Part shown: positions 1-5,168 of the stretch, one piece after another
Layout of the letters: the number at the start of each line of letters is the position of its first letter
Numbering within the stretch: position 1 is the first letter of the stretch
DNA from: CAYSBA01 sp964429075 [NCBI: uncultured bacterium]
Lineage (GTDB): Bacteria > CAYSBA01
Assembly (NCBI GenBank): GCA_964429075.1
Contig: CAYSBA010000115.1
Span: 1-5,168, forward strand
DNA length: 5,168 bases
Direction: 5' to 3'
Program-made: the position numbers and the translations under genes
The notes under the pieces: generated by a model
Told to the model about the DNA's origin: nothing
Seen by the model: the letters and a program-made list of their open reading frames with translations, nothing else
Database searches by the model: none

Positions 1-67
1 GCATGAAAGACAATGGATGGTTTGTGTCTCTCTTTAGGAGACACAAACCATCCATTGTCTTTCATGC
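1..67. repeat. Perfect 30-bp inverted repeat at the window edge, probable fold-back artefact
   Basis: Bases 1-30 are the exact reverse complement of bases 38-67, separated by a 7-base loop (31-37, TCTTTAG). The right arm encodes the conserved KPSIVFHA segment of the downstream sugar dehydratase. The left arm is therefore an antisense copy of that coding sequence and makes no sense as family protein. A perfect palindrome with a short loop at the very edge of a sequence is typical of chimeric fold-back during amplification or library preparation, or of a mis-joined contig end. It has no U-run and is not a terminator, and no transposase is nearby. Confidence 0.9.
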
Positions 68-806
68 TGCTGCATATAAGCATGTACCAATCGTTGAGAA
101 AAATTATAAAGCAGGTCTTTTAAACAACATACTGGGAACACTTAATCTATGTCAGCTCTCGTTAGAACATGGTGTTGATCGTTTTGTCCTTATATCTACC
201 GATAAAGCAGTTAACCCAAAAAACATTATGGGTATGAGCAAAAGGATCTGTGAAATACTAGTATCATCATTTAATAAACTCGGAAATACAAAATTCTGTT
301 CTGTCCGTTTTGGTAATGTCCTTGGAAGCTCCGGCAGTGTGATCCCTATCTTTCTTGAGCAGATAAAAAATGGGGGGCCTGTTACTGTTACTCATAGAGA
401 TGCTGAACGCTATTTTATGCTGATCCCAGAAGCTGTACAACTCGTGCTTCAATCTGCTACACTTATGGAGGGGGGTGAGATATTTGTCCTTGACATGGGT
501 AAACCTGTTAATATCTACGAAATGGCAAAAGATCTTATCTATATCAACGGATATATACCTGAAAAGGATATAAAGATCGTATTTACAGGATTAAGACCTG
601 GAGAAAAGTTAAAAGAGGAATTATACCTCATAGGCACAGAAGAACCAACAAGATACAAAGATATATGGGTGATTAAACCAGAGCAAAATGATTTTTCACA
701 CATAATCAACGAAATCAAAAACCTTATAAGGATGATCAACACCTCGTCTCGAGAAGAGATTATAGATTTTATAAAGACACACATAATTACTTCTAACCAG
801 ACATGA
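3..806 (+). CDS. C-terminal part of a WbpM/CapD-type nucleotide-sugar 4,6-dehydratase (5' truncated)
   Basis: This is the catalytic half of a membrane-associated extended SDR enzyme (polysaccharide biosynthesis protein CapD/WbpM/FlaA1 family), which dehydrates UDP-GlcNAc-type sugars for O-antigen, capsule or glycan synthesis. Counting from base 3, visible motifs are HAAAYKHVP (21-29), STDKAVNP (65-72), a Met-x-x-x-Lys pair (M76, K80), RFGNVLGSSGSVIP (102-115), RYFM (136-139) and GLRPGEKLKEEL (196-207). Met in place of the SDR catalytic Tyr is known for the large WbpM-like enzymes and argues against short PseB/FlaA1 proteins. Full-length members have about 600-650 residues, with N-terminal TM helices and the NAD-binding GxxGxxG. 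These are missing, so the gene is 5' truncated. The first nine or so codons, including the ATG at 3, come from the inverted-repeat arm and are not genuine. Family-like sequence resumes near base 30 (LFRRHKP). The stop TGA overlaps the mlaE ATG as ATGA. The exact sugar substrate cannot be told. Confidence 0.9.
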   Translation: MKDNGWFVSLFRRHKPSIVFHAAAYKHVPIVEKNYKAGLLNNILGTLNLCQLSLEHGVDRFVLISTDKAVNPKNIMGMSKRICEILVSSFNKLGNTKFCSVRFGNVLGSSGSVIPIFLEQIKNGGPVTVTHRDAERYFMLIPEAVQLVLQSATLMEGGEIFVLDMGKPVNIYEMAKDLIYINGYIPEKDIKIVFTGLRPGEKLKEELYLIGTEEPTRYKDIWVIKPEQNDFSHIINEIKNLIRMINTSSREEIIDFIKTHIITSNQT

Positions 807-1573
807 AAGACCCATTTTCAAAAGTAGGATATCTTGCAATAAACTTTATTGAAAATGTGGGCAGTGTCATCATCTTTCTATACTCCATACTCTTTCGTAT
901 AAAGGGAATCTTCAAGAGGCCAAAACTGCTTCTTCAAAGTATGGACTTTATCGGTGCAGGCTCAATATTTATTATCGCACTTACAGCACTTTTTACAGGT
1001 ATGGTATTTGCCTTACAAACCTTGATTGGTTTCAGACTCTTTCGATCTGAGAGTCTGGTGAGTCCATCGGTAGCAAAGGCACTTACAAGGGAACTTGCAC
1101 CAGTACTTGGTGGTCTAATGCTCACAGGCAGAGTTGGCTCATCGATTACAACAGAACTTGGAACAATGCGAGTAACTGAGCAAATTGATGCCCTTGAATC
1201 ATTGAGTATTGACCCTGTGGAGTACCTTGTTGTGCCCAAGTTTGTAGCATCTATTATCACATTTCCACTGCTTATTCTGATTTTTGACATTGTAGGGATC
1301 TTCGGGGCGTGGATGGTGATGGTGGTTTTCGAAGGTTTTGATAGGGGTATATTTTTCAGTAAGATACATCAGTTTTTGATGTATAAAGATGTTGTCTCTG
1401 GTGTTGTAAAGGGGGCAATATTTGGTGCAGCCTTGAGCACTATCTCTTCATATATGGGTTTTACTACAACCGGTGGTTCAAGGGGAGTGGGAGTATCAAC
1501 CACAAGATCTGTTGTTACAATATCTGTGGTAATACTTATACTCGACTATTTTATAACATGGATAATGTTCTGA
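803..1573 (+). CDS. mlaE: MlaE-family lipid ABC transporter permease
   Basis: This is the inner-membrane permease of an Mla/MCE phospholipid transporter and would dimerise, bind two MlaF ATPases and receive MlaD. Its 256 residues are normal for the family. The core signature spans residues 96-146: RELAPVLGGLMLTGRVGSS, then TELGTMRVTEQIDALESL, then SIDPVEYLVVPK. Downstream are the typical KGAIFGAALS (203-212), SYMGFTTTGGSRGVG (216-230) and a final LDYFITW helix. Hydrophobic segments lie at about 14-33, 50-75, 147-176, 196-215 and 236-255, fitting an interfacial helix plus about five TM helices. The start ATG lies in the ATGA overlap with the upstream stop. No Shine-Dalgarno is evident before it, so translation is probably coupled to the dehydratase gene. 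The 3' end overlaps mlaF by 16 bases. Confidence 0.96.
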   Translation: MKDPFSKVGYLAINFIENVGSVIIFLYSILFRIKGIFKRPKLLLQSMDFIGAGSIFIIALTALFTGMVFALQTLIGFRLFRSESLVSPSVAKALTRELAPVLGGLMLTGRVGSSITTELGTMRVTEQIDALESLSIDPVEYLVVPKFVASIITFPLLILIFDIVGIFGAWMVMVVFEGFDRGIFFSKIHQFLMYKDVVSGVVKGAIFGAALSTISSYMGFTTTGGSRGVGVSTTRSVVTISVVILILDYFITWIMF

Positions 1574-2310
1574 CATTCAGAGTAGAAGGGCTCTACAAAT
1601 CCTTTGGTGAAAAGCCTATATTAAAAGGCATAGACCTTAAGGTAGAAACTGCTAAAACGACTGTTATCCTGGGACCAAGTGGATCTGGCAAATCTGTGCT
1701 ACTGAAACATCTAAATGGGTTACTAAGACCAGACAGAGGTAAAATCTTTTTTCATGATATGGACATAACGGCCCTTTCCAAGAAGGAGCTTCTAAAGATC
1801 AGGCTAAAAATCGGAATGGTATTTCAACATGCCACACTTTTTGATTCTATGACGGTCTTTGAAAATATTGCCTTACCTCTCTATGAACATTCAAAATTGT
1901 CCAGAGAAGAGATAAAAAGCAGGGTACTTAAGATACTGAAAGATCTTGACCTTGAAGGGACAGAATACCTCTATCCAGCAGATCTATCTGGTGGTATGCA
2001 AAAACGGGTAAGTCTTGCAAGATCGGTAATCCTTTCACCGGGCGTCCTTCTTTATGATGAACCCACCACAGGTCTTGATCCACTTACCACTCAGACAATC
2101 TCAGATATGATCAGGAATGCAAAAAATAGGTTTAATGTTACGCAGGTTGTAATAACACACGATATTGGTCTTGCATTTGAAATTGGCGACTATATTTATA
2201 TAATAAACAATGGTAAGATAGTGGAAAGAGGGTTGCCCGGGCAGATCAAAGAGTCCTCTTCGGAGTTTACAAAGAGATTTCTCTCTACCTGGCAGAGGAG
2301 ATCGGTATGA
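1558..2310 (+). CDS. mlaF: MlaF-family lipid ABC transporter ATP-binding protein
   Basis: This cytoplasmic ATPase drives the MlaE/MlaD transporter. At 250 residues it is a single complete ABC domain: Walker A GPSGSGKS (39-46), Q-loop Q90 in VFQHATLFDSMTVFENIALPL, signature LSGGMQKR (143-150), Walker B VLLYDE (163-168), D-loop TGLD (171-174) and switch His H201 in VVITHDI. FDSMTVFENIALPL after the Q-loop and LSGGMQKRVSLAR are characteristic of the MlaF/Ttg2A group. All catalytic residues are present, so it should be active. The ATG at 1558 lies inside the end of mlaE in another frame, giving a 16-base overlap. It is the only ATG ahead of the conserved first strand. No clear Shine-Dalgarno is seen, so re-initiation after mlaE is likely. 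The stop overlaps mlaD as ATGA. Confidence 0.96.
   Translation: MDNVLTFRVEGLYKSFGEKPILKGIDLKVETAKTTVILGPSGSGKSVLLKHLNGLLRPDRGKIFFHDMDITALSKKELLKIRLKIGMVFQHATLFDSMTVFENIALPLYEHSKLSREEIKSRVLKILKDLDLEGTEYLYPADLSGGMQKRVSLARSVILSPGVLLYDEPTTGLDPLTTQTISDMIRNAKNRFNVTQVVITHDIGLAFEIGDYIYIINNGKIVERGLPGQIKESSSEFTKRFLSTWQRRSV
2295..2300 (+). promoter_or_regulatory. Shine-Dalgarno of mlaD
   Basis: GAGGAG lies six bases before the ATG at 2307, inside the last codons of mlaF. It is a strong, well-spaced site, unlike the starts of mlaE and mlaF, which have no visible one. It supports the start at 2307, whose ATGA overlap with the mlaF stop allows coupling. Confidence 0.75.
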
Positions 2311-3767
2311 ATATATTTACGCCATTTAGAGTAGGGATCCTTGTTATCGCAGGTATTGTTGCCTTTGCAATACTCTTTGGTCTCAGTAGAAAGAGATCAC
2401 TCGATGATACTAACAGCTATATCATAAAGGTAAAGTTTAACAGTGCTATTGGTCTTTCTAAAAAATCTGTTGTAAGAATCGCAGGCATAGAAGTTGGATA
2501 TATTGAGGATATAAAACTCGAAGGCAAAAATGCACTTGTACTGCTCAGAATAAAGAATAATGTCCCCATTTATAAAGATGCAATTGCCTCTAAAAAGAGT
2601 GTGTCTGTCCTTGGAGACAGTTTTGTTGAGATAGATCCTGGGACCAAAGAATCAGGTCCTATAGGGAATGGTGGTATTGTAACAAATGTCATTTCAACAA
2701 CAGGACCTGAGGCCATATTTAAGGCCTTAAACGACGTTGCATCTGATATCAAAGAGGTAACAGGTATGATTAGAAAGGCCCTTGCAGGTGGCGAAGGAGA
2801 AGGGTCATTGAATGATATAATAAAAAATATGAACAACATTACAATCTCCCTAAATAACAGTATTGTAAATTTAAAAAATAAGGCAGACAGGATGCTTGAT
2901 AAGATAGAACGATTTGAAAACAATACAATAGATTTTGGAGACAAGGTTAAAGGAAGAATAAAGAAGATACTCAAAGATGTTGAGGAATTTTCAAAAGCTG
3001 CAAGTGAAATCTCCAAGGGTGTAAAGGACATTTTGGGTGCAGGTAAAGGTCAGATGAGCGAGAGCTTTGCTGGTATAAAACAGAATCTAAAGAAATTAAG
3101 CGCTACTCTGGAAAAGATGCAGGTAATACTGGATAAGATAAACTCCGGGGAGGGTACACTTGGCAGACTTGTAAACAGTGACACCCTGGCAAAGGACCTC
3201 GAAGAGACCACCAAGGAGATTAAGAAAGCAATAATCAGTATAAGAAAACCAAGATTCACTATAGATGCACATGCAGAGGTACACAGGTTTGAATTCCCAT
3301 CCAAACAGGACGATAAGAAGTGGTACAACAAGAGTTATCTTACTCTGTACTATACCCCTGGCAAAAACAACTATTTTATCATGGGAATTGTAGACAATTC
3401 ACTTGGAACAACAAGGACAACCCTGGTGGGCAACGAAACAGGACAACAACACAAAGAGATGAGAACGATACTTGAAGATCGGCTAAGATATAACGTTGAA
3501 TTTGGTAAATACCTTATTACCCCAGTTCCTATGTTACTACGGATAGGTATGATTGAAAGCACCGGAGGACTTGGCATAGATCTATCGTTATGGAAAAATA
3601 GATTTACCCTAAAGACCGATCTATTTAATTTTGGATATGACCTTCCACAGCTTCGTCTTTCAGGGACATTTCTGTTTGGCAAAAATATTTATATAACAGG
3701 TGGTTCTGATCAAATTCTCAATCAAAGCAAAAGGAGTTTTTTCTTTGGAGGAGGGATAAGATACTAA
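2307..3767 (+). CDS. mlaD: Long MlaD: TM anchor, MCE domain, helical region and C-terminal outer-membrane-type beta-barrel
   Basis: This is the MCE-domain substrate-binding component of the Mla transporter. Its 486 residues compare with roughly 180 for E. coli MlaD. Residues 8-27 form one TM anchor after a short cytoplasmic N-terminus. Residues 38-112 are a single MCE domain, with FNSAIGLSKKSVVRIAGIEVGYI at 44-66 and a VLGDSFVEIDPG end at 101-112. Residues 134-313 are polar, Lys/Glu-rich and mostly helical, like a coiled coil, with two GEG(S/T)L motifs (164-168 and 281-285). From about 317 to the end the pattern changes to alternating hydrophobic/polar strands rich in aromatics and Gly (about 317-330, 342-363, 386-404, 408-442, 448-471, 477-486). 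The C-terminus GGGIRY fits the Gly-x-x-hydrophobic-x-aromatic BAM beta-signal. This layout matches the Veillonella parvula MlaD, described as an inner-to-outer-membrane bridge. The inferred role is lipid passage without a soluble MlaC carrier. The MCE call is near certain; the barrel is inferred from pattern alone. Confidence 0.92.
   Translation: MNIFTPFRVGILVIAGIVAFAILFGLSRKRSLDDTNSYIIKVKFNSAIGLSKKSVVRIAGIEVGYIEDIKLEGKNALVLLRIKNNVPIYKDAIASKKSVSVLGDSFVEIDPGTKESGPIGNGGIVTNVISTTGPEAIFKALNDVASDIKEVTGMIRKALAGGEGEGSLNDIIKNMNNITISLNNSIVNLKNKADRMLDKIERFENNTIDFGDKVKGRIKKILKDVEEFSKAASEISKGVKDILGAGKGQMSESFAGIKQNLKKLSATLEKMQVILDKINSGEGTLGRLVNSDTLAKDLEETTKEIKKAIISIRKPRFTIDAHAEVHRFEFPSKQDDKKWYNKSYLTLYYTPGKNNYFIMGIVDNSLGTTRTTLVGNETGQQHKEMRTILEDRLRYNVEFGKYLITPVPMLLRIGMIESTGGLGIDLSLWKNRFTLKTDLFNFGYDLPQLRLSGTFLFGKNIYITGGSDQILNQSKRSFFFGGGIRY
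3747..3755 (+). promoter_or_regulatory. Shine-Dalgarno of nfi, embedded in the last Gly codons of mlaD
   Basis: GGAGGAGGG holds two overlapping GGAGG cores, ending 9 and 6 bases before ATA 3761. The same nine bases encode Gly481-Gly483 of MlaD. No other Shine-Dalgarno lies near the alternative TTG at 3845, so this site decides the start of endonuclease V. Confidence 0.65.
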
Positions 3768-4441
3768 CAGTAAAAGAAGCATTATCTATACAACGTAGAC
3801 TATCTAAACTCGTAAGGATCGAACAGCTTTCCACTATCCCAAGATTGGTATGTGGTCTTGATGCTGCTTATATTGGCGATGGTCGGGCTGTTGCCTCTGC
3901 TGTAGTTGTTGATATAAACAATCTTATTACGATTGAACAAAAATCTATTGTTGATATGGTAGAATTTCCATACATGTCTGGATTACTCTCCTTTAGAGAG
4001 CTACCTCTTCTAATTAAGGTTACAGAAACATTAAAAAATAGACCAGACCTCTTCTTTGTGGATGGACAGGGGATTGCCCATCCGAGAGGTCTTGGCATTG
4101 CATCACACTTTGGAGTTACACTCAATGTACCCACTGTTGGAGTTGCCAAAAAAAGACTTATAGGTATATACAGAGAACCACCAAATGAGAAGGGTAGCTG
4201 GTCACCACTTGTTTTAAAGGATAAAACAGTTGGCTGCGTGCTCAGAACAAAAAGTAATGTCAAACCTCTCTTTGTATCCCCGGGTCACCTTATTAATATC
4301 GAACAGGCACGAGAATTTGTCCTCTTGACAACCACAAACTACAGGATGTGTGAACCAATAAGAAGGGCACATCAGGTATGCAATGCTAAGAAAAGAGAAT
4401 TGATGCAAAATCAAGATAAATTAAAGAAAAACCCATCTTAA
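3761..4441 (+). CDS. nfi: Endonuclease V (deoxyinosine 3' endonuclease), probable ATA start
   Basis: Endonuclease V cuts DNA at the second phosphodiester bond 3' of deoxyinosine and other deaminated bases, using Mg2+. Counting from ATA 3761 (226 residues; family about 220-230), the catalytic set is D34 in CGLDAAY, E80 in SFRELP, D101 in VDGQG, H107 in AHPRGLG and K130 in GVAKKRL. These equal Thermotoga D43, E89, D110, H116 and K139 with a constant offset of nine. Later conserved pieces are GCVLRTK, FVSPGHLI and PIRRAHQ. The strand-separating wedge reads PYMS (70-73) rather than PYIP. The first usual start codon in frame is TTG 3845, directly before CGLDAAY. It would remove the conserved N-terminal helix, which is encoded upstream as LTVKEALSIQRRLSKLV. 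The frame is open back to 3710 with no ATG, GTG or TTG, and ATA 3761 sits correctly behind GGAGGAGGG. The gene then overlaps mlaD by 7 bases. Identity is very sure; the start is less so. Confidence 0.93.
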   Translation: MLTVKEALSIQRRLSKLVRIEQLSTIPRLVCGLDAAYIGDGRAVASAVVVDINNLITIEQKSIVDMVEFPYMSGLLSFRELPLLIKVTETLKNRPDLFFVDGQGIAHPRGLGIASHFGVTLNVPTVGVAKKRLIGIYREPPNEKGSWSPLVLKDKTVGCVLRTKSNVKPLFVSPGHLINIEQAREFVLLTTTNYRMCEPIRRAHQVCNAKKRELMQNQDKLKKNPS

Positions 4442-5168
4442 ATCAATCGAATGTTGTCAATTGATGGAAGTTTACTCCGAACCTCTTTTAGAAATTCTTT
4501 GTCTATCTCACAACTCACAACTGTCCACTCATCAAAACCTGCACTTACAACCACCCTACCCCACGGGTCTATAACACAACTGTTGCCATAGGATTGTCTG
4601 TTTTTATAATGATGTCCGCATTGTGCAGGTGCTACAACATAAGAAAGATTCTCTATTGCCCTTCCCCTCAATAGTTCAAGCCAGTGTGCCTTACCAGTTT
4701 CTTTTGTAAATGCAGATGGTACAAAGATTATCTCAGCTCCCTTCTTAATCAACATTCTATAAAGCTCAGGAAATCTCAAATCGTAGCAGATGGAAAAACC
4801 TGCTTTCCAATCATATATATTCGCCAGTACAATTTCATTGCCAGCCTTTACTGTGTCAGATTCTCTAAAGATGTTTTTTTTATCGATCTGTACATCAAAG
4901 AGATGAATCTTTCTGTATTTTGCTATAATCCTGCCATCTGGCGAAAGGAGAAAGGATGTATTGTAGATTTTTTTGCTGTCCGCCCTTTCTGGAAGACTGC
5001 CTATAAGGATATATGTCCTGTATTTCTTTGAAAGATTGGATAGCTCTTTGATACCAACATCCATTATCCTATCAGCAAGCCTTAGCCTTTCTCTCTCAGA
5101 ACCAATAAATAGAACATTTTCTGGTGTTGTTACAATATCGACATCGTTTTCAATACTATCTATTACAT
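4438..5168 (-). CDS. Nitrilase-superfamily amidase, NIT1/deaminated-glutathione or omega-amidase type (5' truncated)
   Basis: This carbon-nitrogen hydrolase probably hydrolyses the amide of a small carboxamide such as deaminated glutathione. The frame stays open past the ATG at 5064 to the window edge, adding 34 residues that include the catalytic Glu in TTPEN (residue 16 of 242 visible). With K86 in YRKIHLFDV and C127 in FSICYDLRFPELYR, the Glu-Lys-Cys triad is complete. The ATG at 5064 is therefore internal, and a start there would lose the Glu. Only about 25-30 N-terminal residues seem to be missing. PSAFTKETGKAHW, LLRGRAIEN, YVVAPAQCG and SYGNSCVIDPWG resemble NIT1 more than NIT2, and the end RSKLPSIDNIRLI matches the family's closing R-x-x-LP helix without its usual HRR. 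The gene is convergent with nfi, its stop overlapping that of nfi. The promoter lies outside the window. Superfamily is certain; substrate is inferred. Confidence 0.92.
   Translation of the reverse strand, partial: VIDSIENDVDIVTTPENVLFIGSERERLRLADRIMDVGIKELSNLSKKYRTYILIGSLPERADSKKIYNTSFLLSPDGRIIAKYRKIHLFDVQIDKKNIFRESDTVKAGNEIVLANIYDWKAGFSICYDLRFPELYRMLIKKGAEIIFVPSAFTKETGKAHWLELLRGRAIENLSYVVAPAQCGHHYKNRQSYGNSCVIDPWGRVVVSAGFDEWTVVSCEIDKEFLKEVRSKLPSIDNIRLI

Larger units (their letters stand above)
803..4441 (+). other. Overlapping cluster mlaE-mlaF-mlaD-nfi, probably one transcript with the upstream dehydratase gene
   Basis: Consecutive overlaps are 4 bases (dehydratase/mlaE, ATGA), 16 bases (mlaE/mlaF), 4 bases (mlaF/mlaD, ATGA) and about 7 bases (mlaD/nfi, if nfi starts at ATA 3761). 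No gap can hold a promoter or terminator, so the genes are probably co-transcribed from a promoter upstream of the window. No gene for MlaA, MlaB or MlaC is present in this stretch. No hairpin followed by a T-run is seen at the end of nfi either. Confidence 0.75.

Noticed and set aside
1-67. Inverted repeat as a transposon end or intrinsic terminator
   Set aside because: The right arm is plain conserved coding sequence, there is no T-run, no transposase and no target duplication.
934-1290. 118-codon minus-strand open frame inside mlaE
   Set aside because: Antisense to the highly conserved permease core; no family resemblance or ribosome site seen.
2570-3031. 153-codon minus-strand open frame inside mlaD
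   Set aside because: Antisense shadow of a clear MCE protein; the translation is low-complexity hydrophobic Ser/Leu/Ile/Phe with no recognisable motif.
3868-4263. 131-codon minus-strand open frame inside nfi
   Set aside because: Antisense shadow of endonuclease V conserved motifs with no protein signature of its own.
3845-4441. Endonuclease V starting at TTG 3845
   Set aside because: It would start immediately before the catalytic CGLDAAY strand, drop the conserved N-terminal helix encoded upstream, and has no Shine-Dalgarno. Kept only as a fallback to ATA 3761.
803-4441. Search for mlaA, mlaB or mlaC in the cluster
   Set aside because: All plus-strand coding space is accounted for by mlaE, mlaF, mlaD and nfi, and none of the other frames resembles an STAS protein, a soluble lipid carrier or the MlaA lipoprotein. 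They may lie elsewhere in the genome.
4442-4465. ATCAAT...ATTGAT inverted repeat after nfi as a terminator
   Set aside because: Only six AT-rich base pairs with a 12-base loop and no T-run, and it lies inside the amidase coding region. Too weak to call.
4684-5031. 115-codon plus-strand open frame opposite the amidase
   Set aside because: Antisense to the amidase, including its catalytic Lys and Cys regions; the translation is Cys/Phe/Tyr-rich without domain features.
1-5168. CRISPR arrays, tRNA, rRNA, riboswitches, phage or insertion-sequence genes
   Set aside because: No regularly spaced repeats, RNA-gene signatures, integrase or transposase were seen on either strand, and there is virtually no non-coding DNA to hold them.

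Overview
The window is an AT-rich, gene-dense stretch from a Gram-negative-type (diderm) bacterium. It holds six protein genes and essentially no intergenic DNA. Arginine is mostly AGA/AGG and isoleucine often ATA. An Mla-type ABC transporter implies an outer membrane. Codon use and gene content would fit an anaerobic Desulfobacterota- or Nitrospirota-like lineage, but nothing here fixes the taxon.

Layout. Bases 1-67 are a perfect 30-bp inverted repeat around a 7-base loop, most likely a fold-back artefact at a sequence end. The repeat runs into the C-terminal part of a WbpM/CapD-type nucleotide-sugar dehydratase (to 806). Four more plus-strand genes follow, each overlapping the one before: mlaE (803-1573), mlaF (1558-2310), mlaD (2307-3767) and endonuclease V, nfi (about 3761-4441). 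A minus-strand nitrilase-superfamily amidase (4438 to beyond 5168) meets nfi tail to tail, and the two stop codons share the tetranucleotide TTAA.

Function. MlaE (permease), MlaF (ATPase) and MlaD (MCE-domain protein) form an inner-membrane lipid-transport complex. The MlaD here is unusual. At 486 residues it carries a TM anchor, one MCE domain, a long helical region and a C-terminal domain of about 170 residues that looks like an outer-membrane beta-barrel with a terminal beta-signal. This matches the one-protein trans-envelope bridge described for Veillonella parvula MlaD. No mlaA, mlaB or mlaC lies in the visible part of the cluster. The upstream sugar dehydratase belongs to surface-polysaccharide synthesis, so the first four genes share an envelope theme. 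Endonuclease V (repair of deaminated purines) and the amidase (deaminated-glutathione/omega-amidase type) are housekeeping or damage-repair functions.

Two gene boundaries need care. The nfi frame has no ATG/GTG/TTG where the family N-terminus begins and probably starts at ATA 3761 behind a strong Shine-Dalgarno. The amidase runs off the right edge, and its apparent ATG at 5064 is internal.
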